DNA of 64,000 nt from Sneathiella chinensis (GCF_012720115.1 NZ_VNWN01000002.1:682001-746000); one strand, 5' to 3'. Positions 8,674 to 19,161 are shown, counted from the stretch's first letter. Notes: generated by a model not told the origin, from the letters alone. A program made the numbers and translations.

Positions 8674-9276
8674 ATGAGTACGTCCGATATTGACCAGTTG
8701 GTCCATCTTCTGTCCAAACTGCCGGGACTGGGCGCCCGGTCGGCGCGGCGTGCCACGCTTTATCTGATCAAGCACCGGGAAAGCCTGCTGACGCCGCTTG
8801 GCAATGCCATGGCGACAGCGGCCGCCAATGTGCGGACCTGCTCCGTTTGCGGAAATCTGGATACGTCCGACCCCTGCCATATCTGCCGGACAGAAACGCG
8901 GGACAAGACCACCATTTGTGTGGTGGAGGATGTGTCCGACCTTTGGGCGCTGGAGCGGGCAGGGGCCTTTTCCGGCTATTATCATGTGCTGGGCGGAACG
9001 TTGTCGGCGCTGGATGGTGTCGGCCCGGAAGACCTGTCAATTGAACCCCTGCTGAACCGGGTGTCCGATACCGGGGTGGAGGAGGTCATTCTGGCCCTGA
9101 ACGCCACGGTGGATGGTCAGACAACCGCCCACTACCTGAATGACAGGCTGTCTGACCTTGGGGTCCGCGTCAGTCACCTTGCCCATGGTGTGCCCGTGGG
9201 CGGGGAGTTGGATTATCTGGATGACGGGACCCTTGCAACAGCGCTGCGGTCCCGCCGCAGTATCGATCAATCCTGA
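8674..9276 (+). CDS. recR: recombination mediator protein RecR
   Basis: A 200-residue RecR, which acts with RecF/RecO to load RecA on gapped DNA. There is an N-terminal helix-hairpin-helix ([14 protein letters not shown], 13-26) and a four-cysteine zinc finger (C56, C59, C68, C71). The Toprim domain begins near 79 with [14 protein letters not shown]. The 3' end overlaps convergent rmuC by 10 bp. Confidence 0.95.
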   Translation: MSTSDIDQLVHLLSKLPGLGARSARRATLYLIKHRESLLTPLGNAMATAAANVRTCSVCGNLDTSDPCHICRTETRDKTTICVVEDVSDLWALERAGAFSGYYHVLGGTLSALDGVGPEDLSIEPLLNRVSDTGVEEVILALNATVDGQTTAHYLNDRLSDLGVRVSHLAHGVPVGGELDYLDDGTLATALRSRRSIDQS

Positions 9277-10388
9277 TTGAGAAGTTCCGCCGGACGGGAG
9301 AGCAGGTCTTCGGTGTTGCTTTCCCCCAGTTGCAAATCCTCGATTTTTTCAGCGCGACTTGTGATTTTGCGGCTGGACGTTTCGATCAGGCCGATATCCT
9401 TTGAGGCCTGTGCAAAATGCTTCGATAGGTTCTCCACGCGGGTGTCCAGTCGTTCCACATCCTTGATCAGGACGCCGACCTCTTTCTGGATAACCCCGGC
9501 CTGTTCCCGCATCTGGCTGTCCTTGAGGACGGCGCGAACCGTATTGAGGGTCGCCATCAAGGTGGTGGGAGAGACAATCCACACCCGGGCCTGATAGGAT
9601 TTTTCCAGAACTTGCGGAAAGTTGGCGTGAAGCTCGGCGTAGACGGCCTCGGACGGCATGAACAGCAGGGCTGATTCGGCGGTCTCCCCATCAATGATAT
9701 ATTTCTGGCTGATGTCTGCGATATGCTTGGTCATGGCGGTCACAAAGGCGCGGCTGGCGGCGGCCTTCTCGCTGTCGGTCTCGGCGTTGCGCAGCATGTG
9801 ATAGCTTTCCAGCGGAAATTTCGCATCCACGACGATGGACCCCGGAGGGTTCGGCAGCTTGATCAGGCAGTCGGCTCGCCGACCATTGCCCAGTGTCACC
9901 TGAAACTCGTACGAGGATGGCGGCAGGGCGGATTTGACCAGATCGTTCAACTGGATTTCGCCAAAGGCCCCGCGGGCCTGCTTGTTGGCCAGAATGTCCT
10001 GCAGGCCGACGACCTGACTGGACAGGGTGGTCAGGTTGTCCTGTGCCTTGTCGATAATGGCAAGGCGCGCCTGCAGTTCGCTCAGGGATTTGCCGGTTTT
10101 CTCGGTGGATTGGTTGAGGCTGTCGCCAAGGCGCTTGGTGACATTGTCCAACCGGTCGGCAAGGGTCTTGGTGATCTCGGACCGGCTGGCGGCACCATCG
10201 GCGGACATTTGCTTGAGCTGTCCTTCCAATTGGGCCTGCTGGTTCAGCAATCCCTCGGTCAGGCGTGTCATGTTTTCACTGTTGGCGGTAATGCTGGACA
10301 TCAATTGTTCAGACCGGTTGACCTTGAGCAGCAGGAAAATGGTCACAGCGACCAAGGCCACAACAACAGCAACAAGCAAATATTCCAT
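9267..10388 (-). CDS. rmuC: RmuC-domain DNA recombination protein
   Basis: A 373-residue RmuC-type protein. An N-terminal membrane helix (about residues 4-22) is followed by a long coiled coil (about 25-125) and the RmuC nuclease-like domain from about 130 ([20 protein letters not shown], then [13 protein letters not shown]). RmuC limits inversions at inverted repeats in E. coli; its biochemical activity is still inferred from a PD-(D/E)XK-like fold. It is divergent from def. Confidence 0.88.
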   Translation of the reverse strand: MEYLLVAVVVALVAVTIFLLLKVNRSEQLMSSITANSENMTRLTEGLLNQQAQLEGQLKQMSADGAASRSEITKTLADRLDNVTKRLGDSLNQSTEKTGKSLSELQARLAIIDKAQDNLTTLSSQVVGLQDILANKQARGAFGEIQLNDLVKSALPPSSYEFQVTLGNGRRADCLIKLPNPPGSIVVDAKFPLESYHMLRNAETDSEKAAASRAFVTAMTKHIADISQKYIIDGETAESALLFMPSEAVYAELHANFPQVLEKSYQARVWIVSPTTLMATLNTVRAVLKDSQMREQAGVIQKEVGVLIKDVERLDTRVENLSKHFAQASKDIGLIETSSRKITSRAEKIEDLQLGESNTEDLLSRPAELLNQD

Positions 10389-10433
10389 GGATCGAGCCTC
10401 CTCAGCCCGGAAATCAGTAATTCTTCAAGAACC

Positions 10434-10462
10434 TTGACGGATACGCCCTTGCGTAATACCTA
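10434..10462 (+). promoter_or_regulatory. probable sigma-70 promoter of def-fmt-truA
   Basis: TTGACG (10434-10439), a 17-bp spacer, then TACCTA (10457-10462). The -35 is near consensus, the -10 weak. It lies 53 bp before def in the def/rmuC divergent spacer. Confidence 0.4.
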
Positions 10463-10514
10463 AGGTGTGAAACCGCGATTTCCCGTAATGTAACTTGAAG
10501 ATCCTTGGAAGACT

Positions 10515-11036
10515 ATGGCCCTTTTGCCCATTTTGACCGCGCCTGACCCACGCCTGAAAACCATTTCCGAACCCGTTGAGGCCGTGACAGATGAAATCCG
10601 CAGTTTTGTGGATGACATGTTTGAAACCATGTATGACGCCCCCGGTATCGGTTTGGCCGCAATTCAGGTCGGTGTCGAGAAGCGCATTCTGGTCATGGAT
10701 GTGGTTGGAAAGGGTCAGGAAGACAGCGAGCCGCAACCTATCGCCATGATCAACCCGGAAATCACATGGGTTTCCGACGATGATGCGGTGTATGAGGAAG
10801 GCTGCCTGTCCGTTCCCCAGCATTATGCGGATGTGGTGCGCCCCGCCGAGGTCAAGGTCAGCTATCTGGATACGGACGGAAAATCGCAGGAAATCCATGC
10901 GGGCGGTCTTCTTGCCACCTGTGTTCAGCATGAACTGGACCATCTGGATGGTATCCTGTTTGTGGATCACCTGTCGGCGTTGAAGCGCAACATGATCTTG
11001 CGCAAACTTTTGAAACAGAAGAAACAAGCCAGCTAA
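10515..11036 (+). CDS. def: peptide deformylase
   Basis: Removes the N-formyl group from nascent proteins. 173 residues. Motif 1 is [10 protein letters not shown] (44-53), motif 2 EGCLSVP (95-101) with metal ligand C97, motif 3 QHELDH (138-143) with H139, H143 and catalytic E140. Motif 1 has Ile where many enzymes have Pro, which is seen in alphaproteobacterial deformylases. First gene of def-fmt-truA. Confidence 0.95.
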   Translation: MALLPILTAPDPRLKTISEPVEAVTDEIRSFVDDMFETMYDAPGIGLAAIQVGVEKRILVMDVVGKGQEDSEPQPIAMINPEITWVSDDDAVYEEGCLSVPQHYADVVRPAEVKVSYLDTDGKSQEIHAGGLLATCVQHELDHLDGILFVDHLSALKRNMILRKLLKQKKQAS

Positions 11037-11046
11037 GAGGATCGTC

Positions 11047-11970
11047 ATGAGCGCTCTCAGACTTGCGTTCATGGGAACGCCTGATTTTTCCTGTTCGGTT
11101 TTGAAGGCTTTGCTGGCGTCCCCGCACGAGGTTGTTTGTGTCTATTCACAGCCGCCGCGACGCGCCGGACGGGGCAAGGCCCTGCGTCCGACCCCGGTTC
11201 ACCAGATGGCAGAAGACGCCGGGATCGAGGTTCGGACCCCTGTTTCCCTGAAGCCGGCGGATGTACAGGCGGAGTTCGCCGCCCTCGATCTGGACGTTGC
11301 CGTGGTCGTTGCCTATGGCCTGATCCTGCCAAAAGCGGTGCTGGACGCGCCGAAATATGGCTGCCTGAACCTGCATGCGTCGCTGTTGCCGCGCTGGCGG
11401 GGGGCGGCCCCGATCCAGCGGGCCATCATGGCCGGGGATACGGAAACGGGCGTTGGCATCATGCAAATGGCGGAAGGGCTGGATACCGGGGATGTGTTGG
11501 CCGAGCGGCGCTGCCCGATCACCCCCGAGACAACCGCTGGAAGCCTGCATGACACATTGGCCGCCCTTGGCGCCGACCTGATGGTGGAGACACTGGGCCA
11601 GCTTGGAAGCGCGGCTGTAAAGCCGGTTCCGCAGCCCGAGGAAGGCGTGACCTATGCGGCCAAGATCGACAAGGCCGAGGCCGCCATTGACTGGACCCGC
11701 CCCGCCGCGGAACTGGATTGCCATATTCGCGGCCTGTCGCCGTTTCCGGGCGCCTATTTCGAGCATGACGGAACCCGGATCAAGGTCCTGCAGGCGTCGC
11801 CTGTCGCGGGCAAGGGCACGCCGGGTGAGGTTCTGGATGACAGCTTGACCGTGGCCTGCGGTGACGGTGCCCTGTCCCTTGTCAGTTTGCAGCGGGCCGG
11901 TAAGGCCCCCATGTCGGCAAAGGTTTTGCTGAACGGTTACAAGATCGGTAAAGGGGAGGTTCTCTCCTGA
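11047..11970 (+). CDS. fmt: methionyl-tRNA formyltransferase
   Basis: Formylates initiator Met-tRNA using 10-formyltetrahydrofolate. 307 residues: N-terminal formyltransferase domain with FMGTPDFS near residue 8 and the catalytic segment [16 protein letters not shown] near 108-123, then a C-terminal tRNA-binding domain from about 205. It lies 10 bp behind def, and its stop TGA shares its last base with the truA start. Confidence 0.95.
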   Translation: MSALRLAFMGTPDFSCSVLKALLASPHEVVCVYSQPPRRAGRGKALRPTPVHQMAEDAGIEVRTPVSLKPADVQAEFAALDLDVAVVVAYGLILPKAVLDAPKYGCLNLHASLLPRWRGAAPIQRAIMAGDTETGVGIMQMAEGLDTGDVLAERRCPITPETTAGSLHDTLAALGADLMVETLGQLGSAAVKPVPQPEEGVTYAAKIDKAEAAIDWTRPAAELDCHIRGLSPFPGAYFEHDGTRIKVLQASPVAGKGTPGEVLDDSLTVACGDGALSLVSLQRAGKAPMSAKVLLNGYKIGKGEVLS

Positions 11971-12722
11971 TGCCCCGCTACAGGATTACCATCGAGTATG
12001 ACGGCCGCCATCTGGTCGGTTGGCAACGGCAGGTCAATGGCCCGTCGGTGCAGCAGCATATTGAGGAAGGCATCCTGAAATTCTGCGGCGAGGATATCCG
12101 CATTCAGGGCGCCGGGCGCACGGATGCGGGGGTCCATGCCCTTGGGCAGGTGGCCAGTTTTGACCTGACGCGGGATTTCGAGCCGCGCACCGTCATGAAT
12201 GCCATCAACCAGCATATGAAACCGGCCCCGGTTGTCATTCTGGACTGTGAGCGGGTGGACGAGGAATTCAACGCCCGCTTTTCCGCGACGGGACGGCATT
12301 ACCTGTATCGCATGATCAATCGTCCGGCCCGCCTGACCCTTGACAAGGGGTTTGCGTGGCACGTGAAAAAGGATCTCGATCACGAGGCCATGCACGATGC
12401 CGCCCAGGTTCTGGTGGGGAAACACGATTTTTCCAGCTTCCGGGCGGCGGCCTGTCAGGCCAACTCACCGATCAAGACCCTGACCCGGCTGGATGTCAGC
12501 CGATATGACGACGAGGTTCAGATCAGGGCGTCCGCCCCATCCTTCCTGCACAATCAGGTGCGGGCCATGGTGGGTAGCCTGTATCTGGTGGGCACCGGAC
12601 AATGGACCCGGCAGGATCTGGAACAGGCCCTTGCCGCACGGGATCGCCAGAAAGCGGGCCCCAATGCGCCGCCCTATGGCCTGTATCTGACGGATGTGGA
12701 TTACCCCGCCTACCCCAACTGA
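11970..12722 (+). CDS. truA: tRNA pseudouridine(38-40) synthase
   Basis: Makes pseudouridine at positions 38-40 of the tRNA anticodon arm. 250 residues; the catalytic aspartate is D52 in [14 protein letters not shown], and the N-terminal [12 protein letters not shown] is typical. Overlaps fmt by one base (TGATG), so translation is probably coupled. Its 3' end overlaps convergent astB by 13 bp. Confidence 0.95.
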   Translation: MPRYRITIEYDGRHLVGWQRQVNGPSVQQHIEEGILKFCGEDIRIQGAGRTDAGVHALGQVASFDLTRDFEPRTVMNAINQHMKPAPVVILDCERVDEEFNARFSATGRHYLYRMINRPARLTLDKGFAWHVKKDLDHEAMHDAAQVLVGKHDFSSFRAAACQANSPIKTLTRLDVSRYDDEVQIRASAPSFLHNQVRAMVGSLYLVGTGQWTRQDLEQALAARDRQKAGPNAPPYGLYLTDVDYPAYPN

Positions 12723-14059
12723 AAATCATAGACGGCCCCAAGGCCGAGCAGGCTGGTCAGTTCGTCAAGGGCCTGCTGGCTGCCGACCAGAAGGTCCGGG
12801 TCTTTCAAATCGTCCGGGGAGAGCCTGTCCCGGTAGTGGGTCATGATCCAGCTTTTCAAATCCTCGTACAGCGTATCGGTCAGGAAGACACGCGGTGCGA
12901 TGGAATGTCCCGCTTCCTCGCTGAGGACAACACGAAGGCGCAGGCAGGCAGGACCGCCGCCGTTTTTCATGCTTTGGCGGATATCCAGATAGGTCACGCT
13001 TTGTACCGGGGTGCCCCGCGTCAGGAGTTTTTCCAGATAGCGGTGGACGTGGTGGTTTTCCCGGCATTCCAGCGGTGCAATTAGGTGCATGGTCTGGCGG
13101 GTTTCATCCAGACTGACAAGCTGGCTGTTGAACAGGTAGCTTTGTACCGCATCGGCCACGGAAACCTCGCTGCGGGGAACCTCGATGAAATGGAGCGATG
13201 TGCCGTGCAGGCGCGCCTGAAGGTCGCGCTGAAGTTGCTCCGGGTTCAGGAACGCATCCTGATGATAGAATAGGCACGGGCCGTTCCCGACAGCGATCAC
13301 GTCATTGTGGAACACGCCCTTGTCGATTACCTCCGGGTTCTGCTGGACAAACAGGGCATGTTCATCGGTCAGACCATGCAGGCGGGCGACAGCGCGGGAG
13401 GCTTCAAGGGTCTGGCGGGCGGGAAAGCGGTCCGGGTGTGGCAGGCGGCTGTCAAAGGCGGACCCGCCAAAGACAAACAACTCGACCCCCGGTTCCCCAT
13501 ATGAAGCACACAGCCGGGTATGGTTGGCCGCGCCTTCGTCACTGAAATGGGCGGTGCCGGGCAGGGCCGGATGATGAACGAAATAGGTCTCGTCCTCAAA
13601 GATGCGGCTTAACATGCGGCCCGTAACCTGGGGTTCCAGCGACCGGTGAAACATGGAGGCCAGATTGGCCGGTGTGAAATGGGTGCGTCCGTCCAGTGTA
13701 TCCGGGGCCGGGGAAACCGTGGCGGCATTGGCAACCCACATGCTGGACGCGGACGAAACCGCCGCCAGCAAATGCGGCGCCGTTTTCTGGACAAGGGCAA
13801 TGATATGGGCGTCCGATCCCTGATACCCCAAGGCCCGAAGGGTGGGAAGGTGGGGGCGCTCATGGGGCGGCAGGATGCCTTGTCGCAGGCCCATCTTCAT
13901 CAGGGAGTGCATTTTCTCCAGCCCCTGCAGGGCTGCCTGTCTGGGGTTGGAGATTTCAAGCGCATTCCCGGTGGAGGCCAGATTGCCATGGGACAGACCG
14001 GCGAAATTGTGCGTGGGCCCAACAAGACCGTCAAAGTTGGCTTCGTAATATATGGTCAT
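12710..14059 (-). CDS. astB: N-succinylarginine dihydrolase
   Basis: Second step of the arginine succinyltransferase pathway: succinylarginine to succinylornithine, CO2 and two ammonia. 449 residues, full length. The start [20 protein letters not shown], the histidine-rich segment [20 protein letters not shown], and the C-terminal [13 protein letters not shown] with the catalytic Cys are family hallmarks. It is the last gene of the leftward ast operon; its ATG overlaps the astD stop as ATGA. Confidence 0.95.
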   Translation of the reverse strand: MTIYYEANFDGLVGPTHNFAGLSHGNLASTGNALEISNPRQAALQGLEKMHSLMKMGLRQGILPPHERPHLPTLRALGYQGSDAHIIALVQKTAPHLLAAVSSASSMWVANAATVSPAPDTLDGRTHFTPANLASMFHRSLEPQVTGRMLSRIFEDETYFVHHPALPGTAHFSDEGAANHTRLCASYGEPGVELFVFGGSAFDSRLPHPDRFPARQTLEASRAVARLHGLTDEHALFVQQNPEVIDKGVFHNDVIAVGNGPCLFYHQDAFLNPEQLQRDLQARLHGTSLHFIEVPRSEVSVADAVQSYLFNSQLVSLDETRQTMHLIAPLECRENHHVHRYLEKLLTRGTPVQSVTYLDIRQSMKNGGGPACLRLRVVLSEEAGHSIAPRVFLTDTLYEDLKSWIMTHYRDRLSPDDLKDPDLLVGSQQALDELTSLLGLGAVYDFQLG

Positions 14060-15525
14060 AGGATCATTCCCGGTGGCAGGGTTTCAGGCAGATCAGGGCT
14101 GTCGGCCTCAAGCGAGGCGACGGGATAGGCGCAATAGTCGGCTGCGTAATAGGCGCTGGGCCGGTGGTTGCCGCTTTTCCCGATGCCGCCAAACGGGGCC
14201 GCGCCGCTGGCCCCGGTCAAGGGACGGTTCCAGTTGACGATGCCAGCGCGGATTTCTGTGCGGAACCGGTCATAAAGCGCCTTGTCATCGGTGAAGATGC
14301 CAGCCGACAGGCCATAGGCCGTGGCGTTGGCCTCGGTCATGGCGGCATCAAAATTGTCCATATGGATAACCTGCAGGAAGGGGCCGAAATATTCCCGGTC
14401 GGGCCGGTCCCGGATCGCCGTGACATCCATGATCCCGGGGCTGAGATAGGGCAGGCCCGGAACAAGGCGCTTCATTTCAAGCAGGGGGCGTCCGCCTTCC
14501 TCTTGCAGATGCGTTTGCGTGGCCAGCAGGCTGTCTGCGGCGTCATTGGAAATGAGGGACCCCATAAAGGGTTCCTGTCCATCCGCTTGCGGCCCGACCA
14601 GCAATCTTTCCGCCGCCTGTACAAGGGTATCCAGAAAGGCGGCGGTGTCCGGCCCTTTCGGCAGGATCAGGCGCCGGGCGCAGGTGCATCGCTGGCCCGC
14701 AGTCAGGAAGGCAGATTGAAGCGTATGACAAACGGCCCCCTTTATGCGGGATGTTTTGGTCACGATCAGGGGATTGTTGCCGCCCATTTCCAGGGCCAGT
14801 ATTTTTTCAGGATGACCGGAAAACTGTCTGTGCAGTTCGCTTCCGGTCGCGGAACTGCCGGTAAAGAACAATCCGTCCAGTTGCGGATGGTTGCTGAGGG
14901 CGACGCCTGTCTGGGTTTGCCCCTGCACAAGATTGAGAACCCCGTCCGGCAGCCCCGCCTTTTCCCAGCATTGAACCATTTTTTCCGCAACCGCAGGCGT
15001 TTGTTCGCTGGGTTTGAAGACAACTGAGTTCCCCGCCAACAGGGCGGGAACCATATGGCCGTTTGGCAGGTGGCCGGGAAAATTGAACGGGCCAAAGACG
15101 GCGACGACCCCGTGGGGGCGGTGGCGCAATCGGGCGGTGGCGCCGGGCAGGCTGGTTTCCTGTTCGCCTGTGCGGTCGTGATAGGCGCGGATGGACAGTT
15201 CGATCTTGCCGATCATGGTGGCAACCTCGGTCCGGGATTCCCACAAGGGTTTGCCCGTTTCAAGGGCGATCAGGGCGGCGATTTCCTCTTTGTCCGTTTC
15301 CAGTTCCTTCCGGTATCGGGCCAGCAGGTCCAACCGGAAGGAAAGAGGGCGCCGGGACCATGGGCCAAAGGCCTGCCTTGCCGCCGTGAGGCTTCTGTCG
15401 ATATCGGCGCTGGAGGCGGCGGCCCCTTCCCAGACGATGACCTCGGTTCCGGGGGAGCGGGAGACAAAAGGTGAGGCGGTCCCTTCCACCCATTGGCCGC
15501 CGATAAATAGATGTCCTCGTGTCAT
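14056..15525 (-). CDS. astD: succinylglutamate-semialdehyde dehydrogenase
   Basis: NAD-dependent oxidation of succinylglutamate semialdehyde to succinylglutamate, the fourth AST step. 489 residues of the aldehyde dehydrogenase superfamily: FGPFNFPGHLPNGH, the catalytic Glu in LALEMGGNNPL, and the nucleophilic Cys in TAGQRCTCARRL. Start at 15525 (MTRGHLFIGG) is preceded by GAGGAG; an upstream in-frame start at 15600 lies inside astA. Overlaps astB by 4 bp. Confidence 0.93.
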   Translation of the reverse strand: MTRGHLFIGGQWVEGTASPFVSRSPGTEVIVWEGAAASSADIDRSLTAARQAFGPWSRRPLSFRLDLLARYRKELETDKEEIAALIALETGKPLWESRTEVATMIGKIELSIRAYHDRTGEQETSLPGATARLRHRPHGVVAVFGPFNFPGHLPNGHMVPALLAGNSVVFKPSEQTPAVAEKMVQCWEKAGLPDGVLNLVQGQTQTGVALSNHPQLDGLFFTGSSATGSELHRQFSGHPEKILALEMGGNNPLIVTKTSRIKGAVCHTLQSAFLTAGQRCTCARRLILPKGPDTAAFLDTLVQAAERLLVGPQADGQEPFMGSLISNDAADSLLATQTHLQEEGGRPLLEMKRLVPGLPYLSPGIMDVTAIRDRPDREYFGPFLQVIHMDNFDAAMTEANATAYGLSAGIFTDDKALYDRFRTEIRAGIVNWNRPLTGASGAAPFGGIGKSGNHRPSAYYAADYCAYPVASLEADSPDLPETLPPGMIL

Positions 15526-15535
15526 GTCAGGCTCC

Positions 15536-16558
15536 TCATGGGGCAAAGCTGATGCGGTCAAGGGGCTGGACCTGCAGGTGCCGGGCGGTTTCCTCGCCAA
15601 TGACAGCCTGCCCGTCCCCGTCGATCCGCAAGGGTTGGCAAACCAGCCGATAGGATGTCAGGTTTCCGTTGCTGATGATGTAGGGCGTCTCGGCCCCGAT
15701 TTCCCTGTCGGGAACAATCCGGCCAACCGGGTGATGCGCGGTCTGGCGCAGGGTCTGGATGTTGACCCGCTGGCATTGCACCGTGGGGCCGCCATCAAAG
15801 ATGTCGATATACCCCGCATTGCGAAACCCTTCCTTTTCCAAAAGCGACAGGGCAGGCCTTGACGCATCATGGGGCTTGCCGATCGCATGGCGCGCCTCTT
15901 CGGGGAGCAGGTCCACGTAAATCGGGTGGCGGGGCATCAGGTCGGTAATGAACTGGTTGCCCTTCACCGCGCTCATGTAATCCGCATTCTCGAAACCCAG
16001 CCCGAAAAACTTGCGGCCCAGATGCTCCCAGAACGGGGATTTTCCAGCGGCATTCTGCCAGCCTCGCATCTCGGCGATGATGGTGTCCCCGAAGCGTTCC
16101 GGAAAGTCGGCCAATAACAGAAACCGGCTGCGGGACAGAAAGCGTCCGTTTCCATCCCGCCGATAGTCCGGGCTGAGATAAAGGGAGCCGATTTCCGTGC
16201 AGCCGGTGTAGTCATTGACCAGATAGAGAACCCCCATGGTGTTCTTCTTGCCAAGCTCTGCCGAGTGGGACACAAGGGTGGAGACCTTGTAGGAATAAAA
16301 GGGCTGGTCCAGCCCGACGCCCGCATAGACGGCGGCGGTGCCGACAATCTGGTCCGTCTCCCCATCCACCATGACAAGGAAATAGATTTCCCCTTCCGGG
16401 GCGGTGACACGTTTGGAAAAGCTTTGCTCGCTGACGCTCAGTTTATGCTGCCATGTCTGCCTGTCGGTGGGCATGGAGGACATGCCGCTGCCAACCGCGT
16501 TTGATATGCGCATCAATGTCTCGATATCGGCGGGGGTGGCCGGGCGCATATAGATCAT
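15536..16558 (-). CDS. astA: arginine N-succinyltransferase
   Basis: Commits arginine to the AST pathway by succinylating its alpha-amino group with succinyl-CoA. 340 residues with the expected start MIYMRPATPADIETLMRIS and the family segments YSYKVSTLVSHSAELG and GFENADYMSAVKGNQFI. Single-subunit form. The ATG at 16558 overlaps the stop of the upstream hydrolase as ATGA; a longer in-frame start at 16753 lies wholly inside that gene and is rejected. 10 bp separate it from astD. Confidence 0.94.
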   Translation of the reverse strand: MIYMRPATPADIETLMRISNAVGSGMSSMPTDRQTWQHKLSVSEQSFSKRVTAPEGEIYFLVMVDGETDQIVGTAAVYAGVGLDQPFYSYKVSTLVSHSAELGKKNTMGVLYLVNDYTGCTEIGSLYLSPDYRRDGNGRFLSRSRFLLLADFPERFGDTIIAEMRGWQNAAGKSPFWEHLGRKFFGLGFENADYMSAVKGNQFITDLMPRHPIYVDLLPEEARHAIGKPHDASRPALSLLEKEGFRNAGYIDIFDGGPTVQCQRVNIQTLRQTAHHPVGRIVPDREIGAETPYIISNGNLTSYRLVCQPLRIDGDGQAVIGEETARHLQVQPLDRISFAP

Positions 16559-17784
16559 GATGGTCTCTCCCGTTCGGGGAAGGGGCTGGCGCCTGATGCC
16601 AGTTTCAACAGGATCAGCGCGGTCAGCTTCGCCCGTTCGGTCAGGCTGTCCTTGATCATATATTCCTCGGCGGAATGGATATGGGCACCGCGTACGCCAA
16701 GGGTATCCACCGTGGGCAGGCCGGTTGCCGCCATGTTGTTGCCATCGCAGCATCCGCCTGTGGGCTGGTCGGACAGGGACAGGCCAAGGTCCCTGCCGCA
16801 GTCCTGCACCAGATCAAGCAACTGGCGAAGACCGGGTGTCATGGCTTTTGGCGGGCGACTGAAACGGCCATGCAGGGTGACCTGAATGCCGTCCTGCCGG
16901 TTTGCGTTGGTGACCAGATGATCCAGCCTCGCCTGAAACCAGTTCTGATCCGCCGGTTCCTGCATGCGCACATTCAGGCGCAGAATGGCAAGGTCGGGAA
17001 CCACATTCAAGGCACCGCCGCCTTCCACCTTGCCCATATTGACGGTAAGGCCGGGACGGCCACCGTTCAGCGCATCCAGTTCAAGTGTCAGGCGGGCGGC
17101 TGCGGTGATGGCGTTTCGCCCCAGATGAGGTTCCCGTCCTGCATGGGCGCTCCTCCCTCTGACAACCAAGGTGAAATTGCCGCTGCCTTTTCGGGCCCCG
17201 ACCAGTGTGCCATCCGGCAGAGACGGTTCAAACCCAAGGCCCACATGGGCGCGGGTGGCGCTTTCCGCTATCAGGTGGGCAGACCCGAAGGAGCCGGTTT
17301 CCTCGTCCCCGTTGATCAGGACTTCCCACCCGATCCTGTCGGCAACCGGGCTGGCCTCAAAGGCGCGGAGGGCGGCAAACATCACCAGAAGGCCACCTTT
17401 CATGTCGGCGACGCCGGGGCCTTGCAACCGACCATCCCCAAGGTCCGTGCAGGTCTGGAACAGATCGTCGGCAGGGAAGACCGTATCCATATGCCCGACC
17501 AGAAGAACCTGACGATCGGCCGCCGGACGCTTTCGGATGCGCAAGATCTGACCTGCAGTCTGGTGCTGGGTGGCCCCGCCGGATGTCACAATTTGCAGGG
17601 GGGCGGCTTCGATCAGTTCGGCGGTGCCGCCAAGAGGGTGAAAGGTTTGCGTCAATTGCCGGGCCATGGTGGCCAGCCCTTCCCGGTGTGTGCTGCCCGA
17701 ATTGATCATGGCCCATTCCTCAAGAAGGGAGAGGAGGGAGGCGCGGCTTTGGTCGATCCGGGACAGGAGGGGTTGGTAATCCAT
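16555..17784 (-). CDS. M20 family metallohydrolase inside the ast operon
   Basis: A 409-residue di-zinc hydrolase of the M20 family (ArgE/DapE/carboxypeptidase G2 type). Metal ligands are visible: H98 and D100 in VGHMDTVFP, D127 in GVADMKGG, E161/E162 in GDEETGSFG, and a late His in GVRGAHIHSAEEY. It is sandwiched between astC (4 bp) and astA (4-bp overlap), so it is almost certainly co-translated with the pathway. The normal last enzyme, AstE (M14 fold, succinylglutamate to succinate plus glutamate), is not found anywhere in the window. I infer that this protein does the AstE step or hydrolyses a related N-acyl amino acid. The family assignment is firm, the substrate is not. Confidence 0.85.
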   Translation of the reverse strand: MDYQPLLSRIDQSRASLLSLLEEWAMINSGSTHREGLATMARQLTQTFHPLGGTAELIEAAPLQIVTSGGATQHQTAGQILRIRKRPAADRQVLLVGHMDTVFPADDLFQTCTDLGDGRLQGPGVADMKGGLLVMFAALRAFEASPVADRIGWEVLINGDEETGSFGSAHLIAESATRAHVGLGFEPSLPDGTLVGARKGSGNFTLVVRGRSAHAGREPHLGRNAITAAARLTLELDALNGGRPGLTVNMGKVEGGGALNVVPDLAILRLNVRMQEPADQNWFQARLDHLVTNANRQDGIQVTLHGRFSRPPKAMTPGLRQLLDLVQDCGRDLGLSLSDQPTGGCCDGNNMAATGLPTVDTLGVRGAHIHSAEEYMIKDSLTERAKLTALILLKLASGASPFPERERPS

Positions 17785-17788
17785 GGCC

Positions 17789-18970
17789 TTACCCGGATTG
17801 CCAATCGGTCAGGACAGTGTCCATGAGGGTGAGGGCCTGATCAATTTCTGCGGTCGAGACATTCAGCGGCGGCAGCAGGCGAAGAATGTCCGATCCGGCC
17901 CGCCCGGTCAGAAGCCCGGCCTCCCGCAGGCAGTCCAGCAGGCGGGTGTTGGAAATGTGGGTTTGCAGGCCCAGCATCAACCCGCGCCCCCGAACACCGG
18001 CCAGCTTGTCCGGATGGCGGGTGACCAGTGCCTCCAGTGCGCCTTTCAGATACTGGCCGCGCTCATAGACCGTTTCCAGAAATCCTTCGGCCAGAACCAG
18101 ATCAAGAACAGCATTGCCAACATTGGTTGCCAGCGGGTTCCCGCCAAAGGTCGAACCGTGGGTGCCGACAATCATGCAGGCGGATACCTGCTCCGTTGCG
18201 AGGCAGGCCCCGATCGGAAAGCCGCCCCCCAGCCCCTTGGCAGAGGCCAGAATGTCTGGCTTGATCTGGTCCCATTCATGAGCAAACAGTTTTCCCGTCC
18301 GTCCCATGCCGCACTGGATTTCGTCAACCATGAACAGGGTTCCAGTCTGACTGCAAAGGTCTCGCACCGCCTTCAGGTATCCATCCGGGGCGGGCATGAT
18401 GCCGCCTTCCCCCTGAATGGGTTCAAGGATGATCCCGGCTGTTTTGTCGGTAACGGCTTCCTGCAACGCATCAATATCGCCAAAGGGCACATGATCAAAC
18501 CCCATATCGCCCTCGAAAAACCCCTTGGTGTGGGCCGGGTTCCCGGCGGCGGCAATGGTGGCAATGGTGCGCCCGTGGAAGGCGTTATGCATTCCGATAA
18601 TACGGCTTCGGTGCGGTTGCCCCCTGTCATAGTGATAGCGGCGCATCATCTTCAGGCCCGCTTCTACGGCCTCGGCCCCGGAATTGCAGAAAAAGACACG
18701 GTCGGCAAAGCTGTTGTCCGTAAGGCGGCGGGCCAGTTTTTCTGCCCCCTCTACCCGGAACATGTTGGAACTGTGCCAGTATTTGTCGGTCTGTTCTTTC
18801 AGGGCGGCCACAAGATGGGGGTGTTCATGACCAAAGGCGGTTACGGCAATGCCGGAAATGAAATCAAGATAGCGATCCCCTTCCCGGGTGATCAGCCACG
18901 ATCCTTCGCCCCGTTCAAAAAGAATATCCGGCGGGGCGTAGGTTGCCATCAATGCGTTGCTGTCTGTCAT
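17789..18970 (-). CDS. astC: succinylornithine/acetylornithine aminotransferase
   Basis: A class III PLP aminotransferase, 393 residues, first gene of the ast operon. It moves the delta-amino group of succinylornithine to 2-oxoglutarate. Visible: GAEAVEAGLKMMRRYHY, HGRTIATIAAAGNPAHTKGF, LEPIQGEGGIMPA, the PLP region FMVDEIQCGMGRTGK, and the Schiff-base lysine in ASAKGLGGGFPIGA. Start at 18970 (MTDSNALMATY) has a perfect AGGAGG; an in-frame ATG at 19147 would add a non-conserved 59 residues. The same enzyme could serve as ArgD, and the operon decides the name. Confidence 0.9.
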   Translation of the reverse strand: MTDSNALMATYAPPDILFERGEGSWLITREGDRYLDFISGIAVTAFGHEHPHLVAALKEQTDKYWHSSNMFRVEGAEKLARRLTDNSFADRVFFCNSGAEAVEAGLKMMRRYHYDRGQPHRSRIIGMHNAFHGRTIATIAAAGNPAHTKGFFEGDMGFDHVPFGDIDALQEAVTDKTAGIILEPIQGEGGIMPAPDGYLKAVRDLCSQTGTLFMVDEIQCGMGRTGKLFAHEWDQIKPDILASAKGLGGGFPIGACLATEQVSACMIVGTHGSTFGGNPLATNVGNAVLDLVLAEGFLETVYERGQYLKGALEALVTRHPDKLAGVRGRGLMLGLQTHISNTRLLDCLREAGLLTGRAGSDILRLLPPLNVSTAEIDQALTLMDTVLTDWQSG

Positions 18971-19085
18971 AAGGCCTCCTGCTGTTGGGATGGAATGCCT
19001 GTTCACAAGGGTACGGAAAAAGCCACGAAACAGGGTGCGGAAGTTCAGGGACGGAGACGAATAATCTGCGGATATCAAGGCAGTA

Positions 19086-19102
19086 GCCGAATAAAATTCG
19101 GC
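19086..19102. promoter_or_regulatory. inverted repeat in astC/lrp spacer (candidate operator)
   Basis: GCCGAAT-AAA-ATTCGGC, two perfect 7-bp arms around an AT centre. It is 116 bp upstream of astC and 128 bp upstream of the divergent Lrp-type gene. Size and AT core fit an Lrp/AsnC site. Confidence 0.4.
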
Positions 19103-19144
19103 GGCTGTTTTCGGTCCTGTAAACGAGTTAGGGGAAAGCAGGGG

Positions 19145-19161
19145 CAAGTCAACAAGACTTG
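19145..19161. promoter_or_regulatory. second inverted repeat in astC/lrp spacer (candidate operator)
   Basis: CAAGTC-AACAA-GACTTG, perfect 6-bp arms, also 17 bp overall. It starts 59 bp (about 5.6 helical turns) from the start of the first repeat. It lies 69 bp before the Lrp-type gene. Confidence 0.35.

Noticed and set aside
16559-16753. N-terminal extension of astA
   Set aside because: Lies fully inside the upstream hydrolase gene, while 16558 gives the standard AstA N-terminus and an ATGA overlap.
17789-18970. argD of arginine biosynthesis rather than astC
   Set aside because: Sequence alone cannot separate them, but operon position with astA, astD and astB favours the catabolic role.
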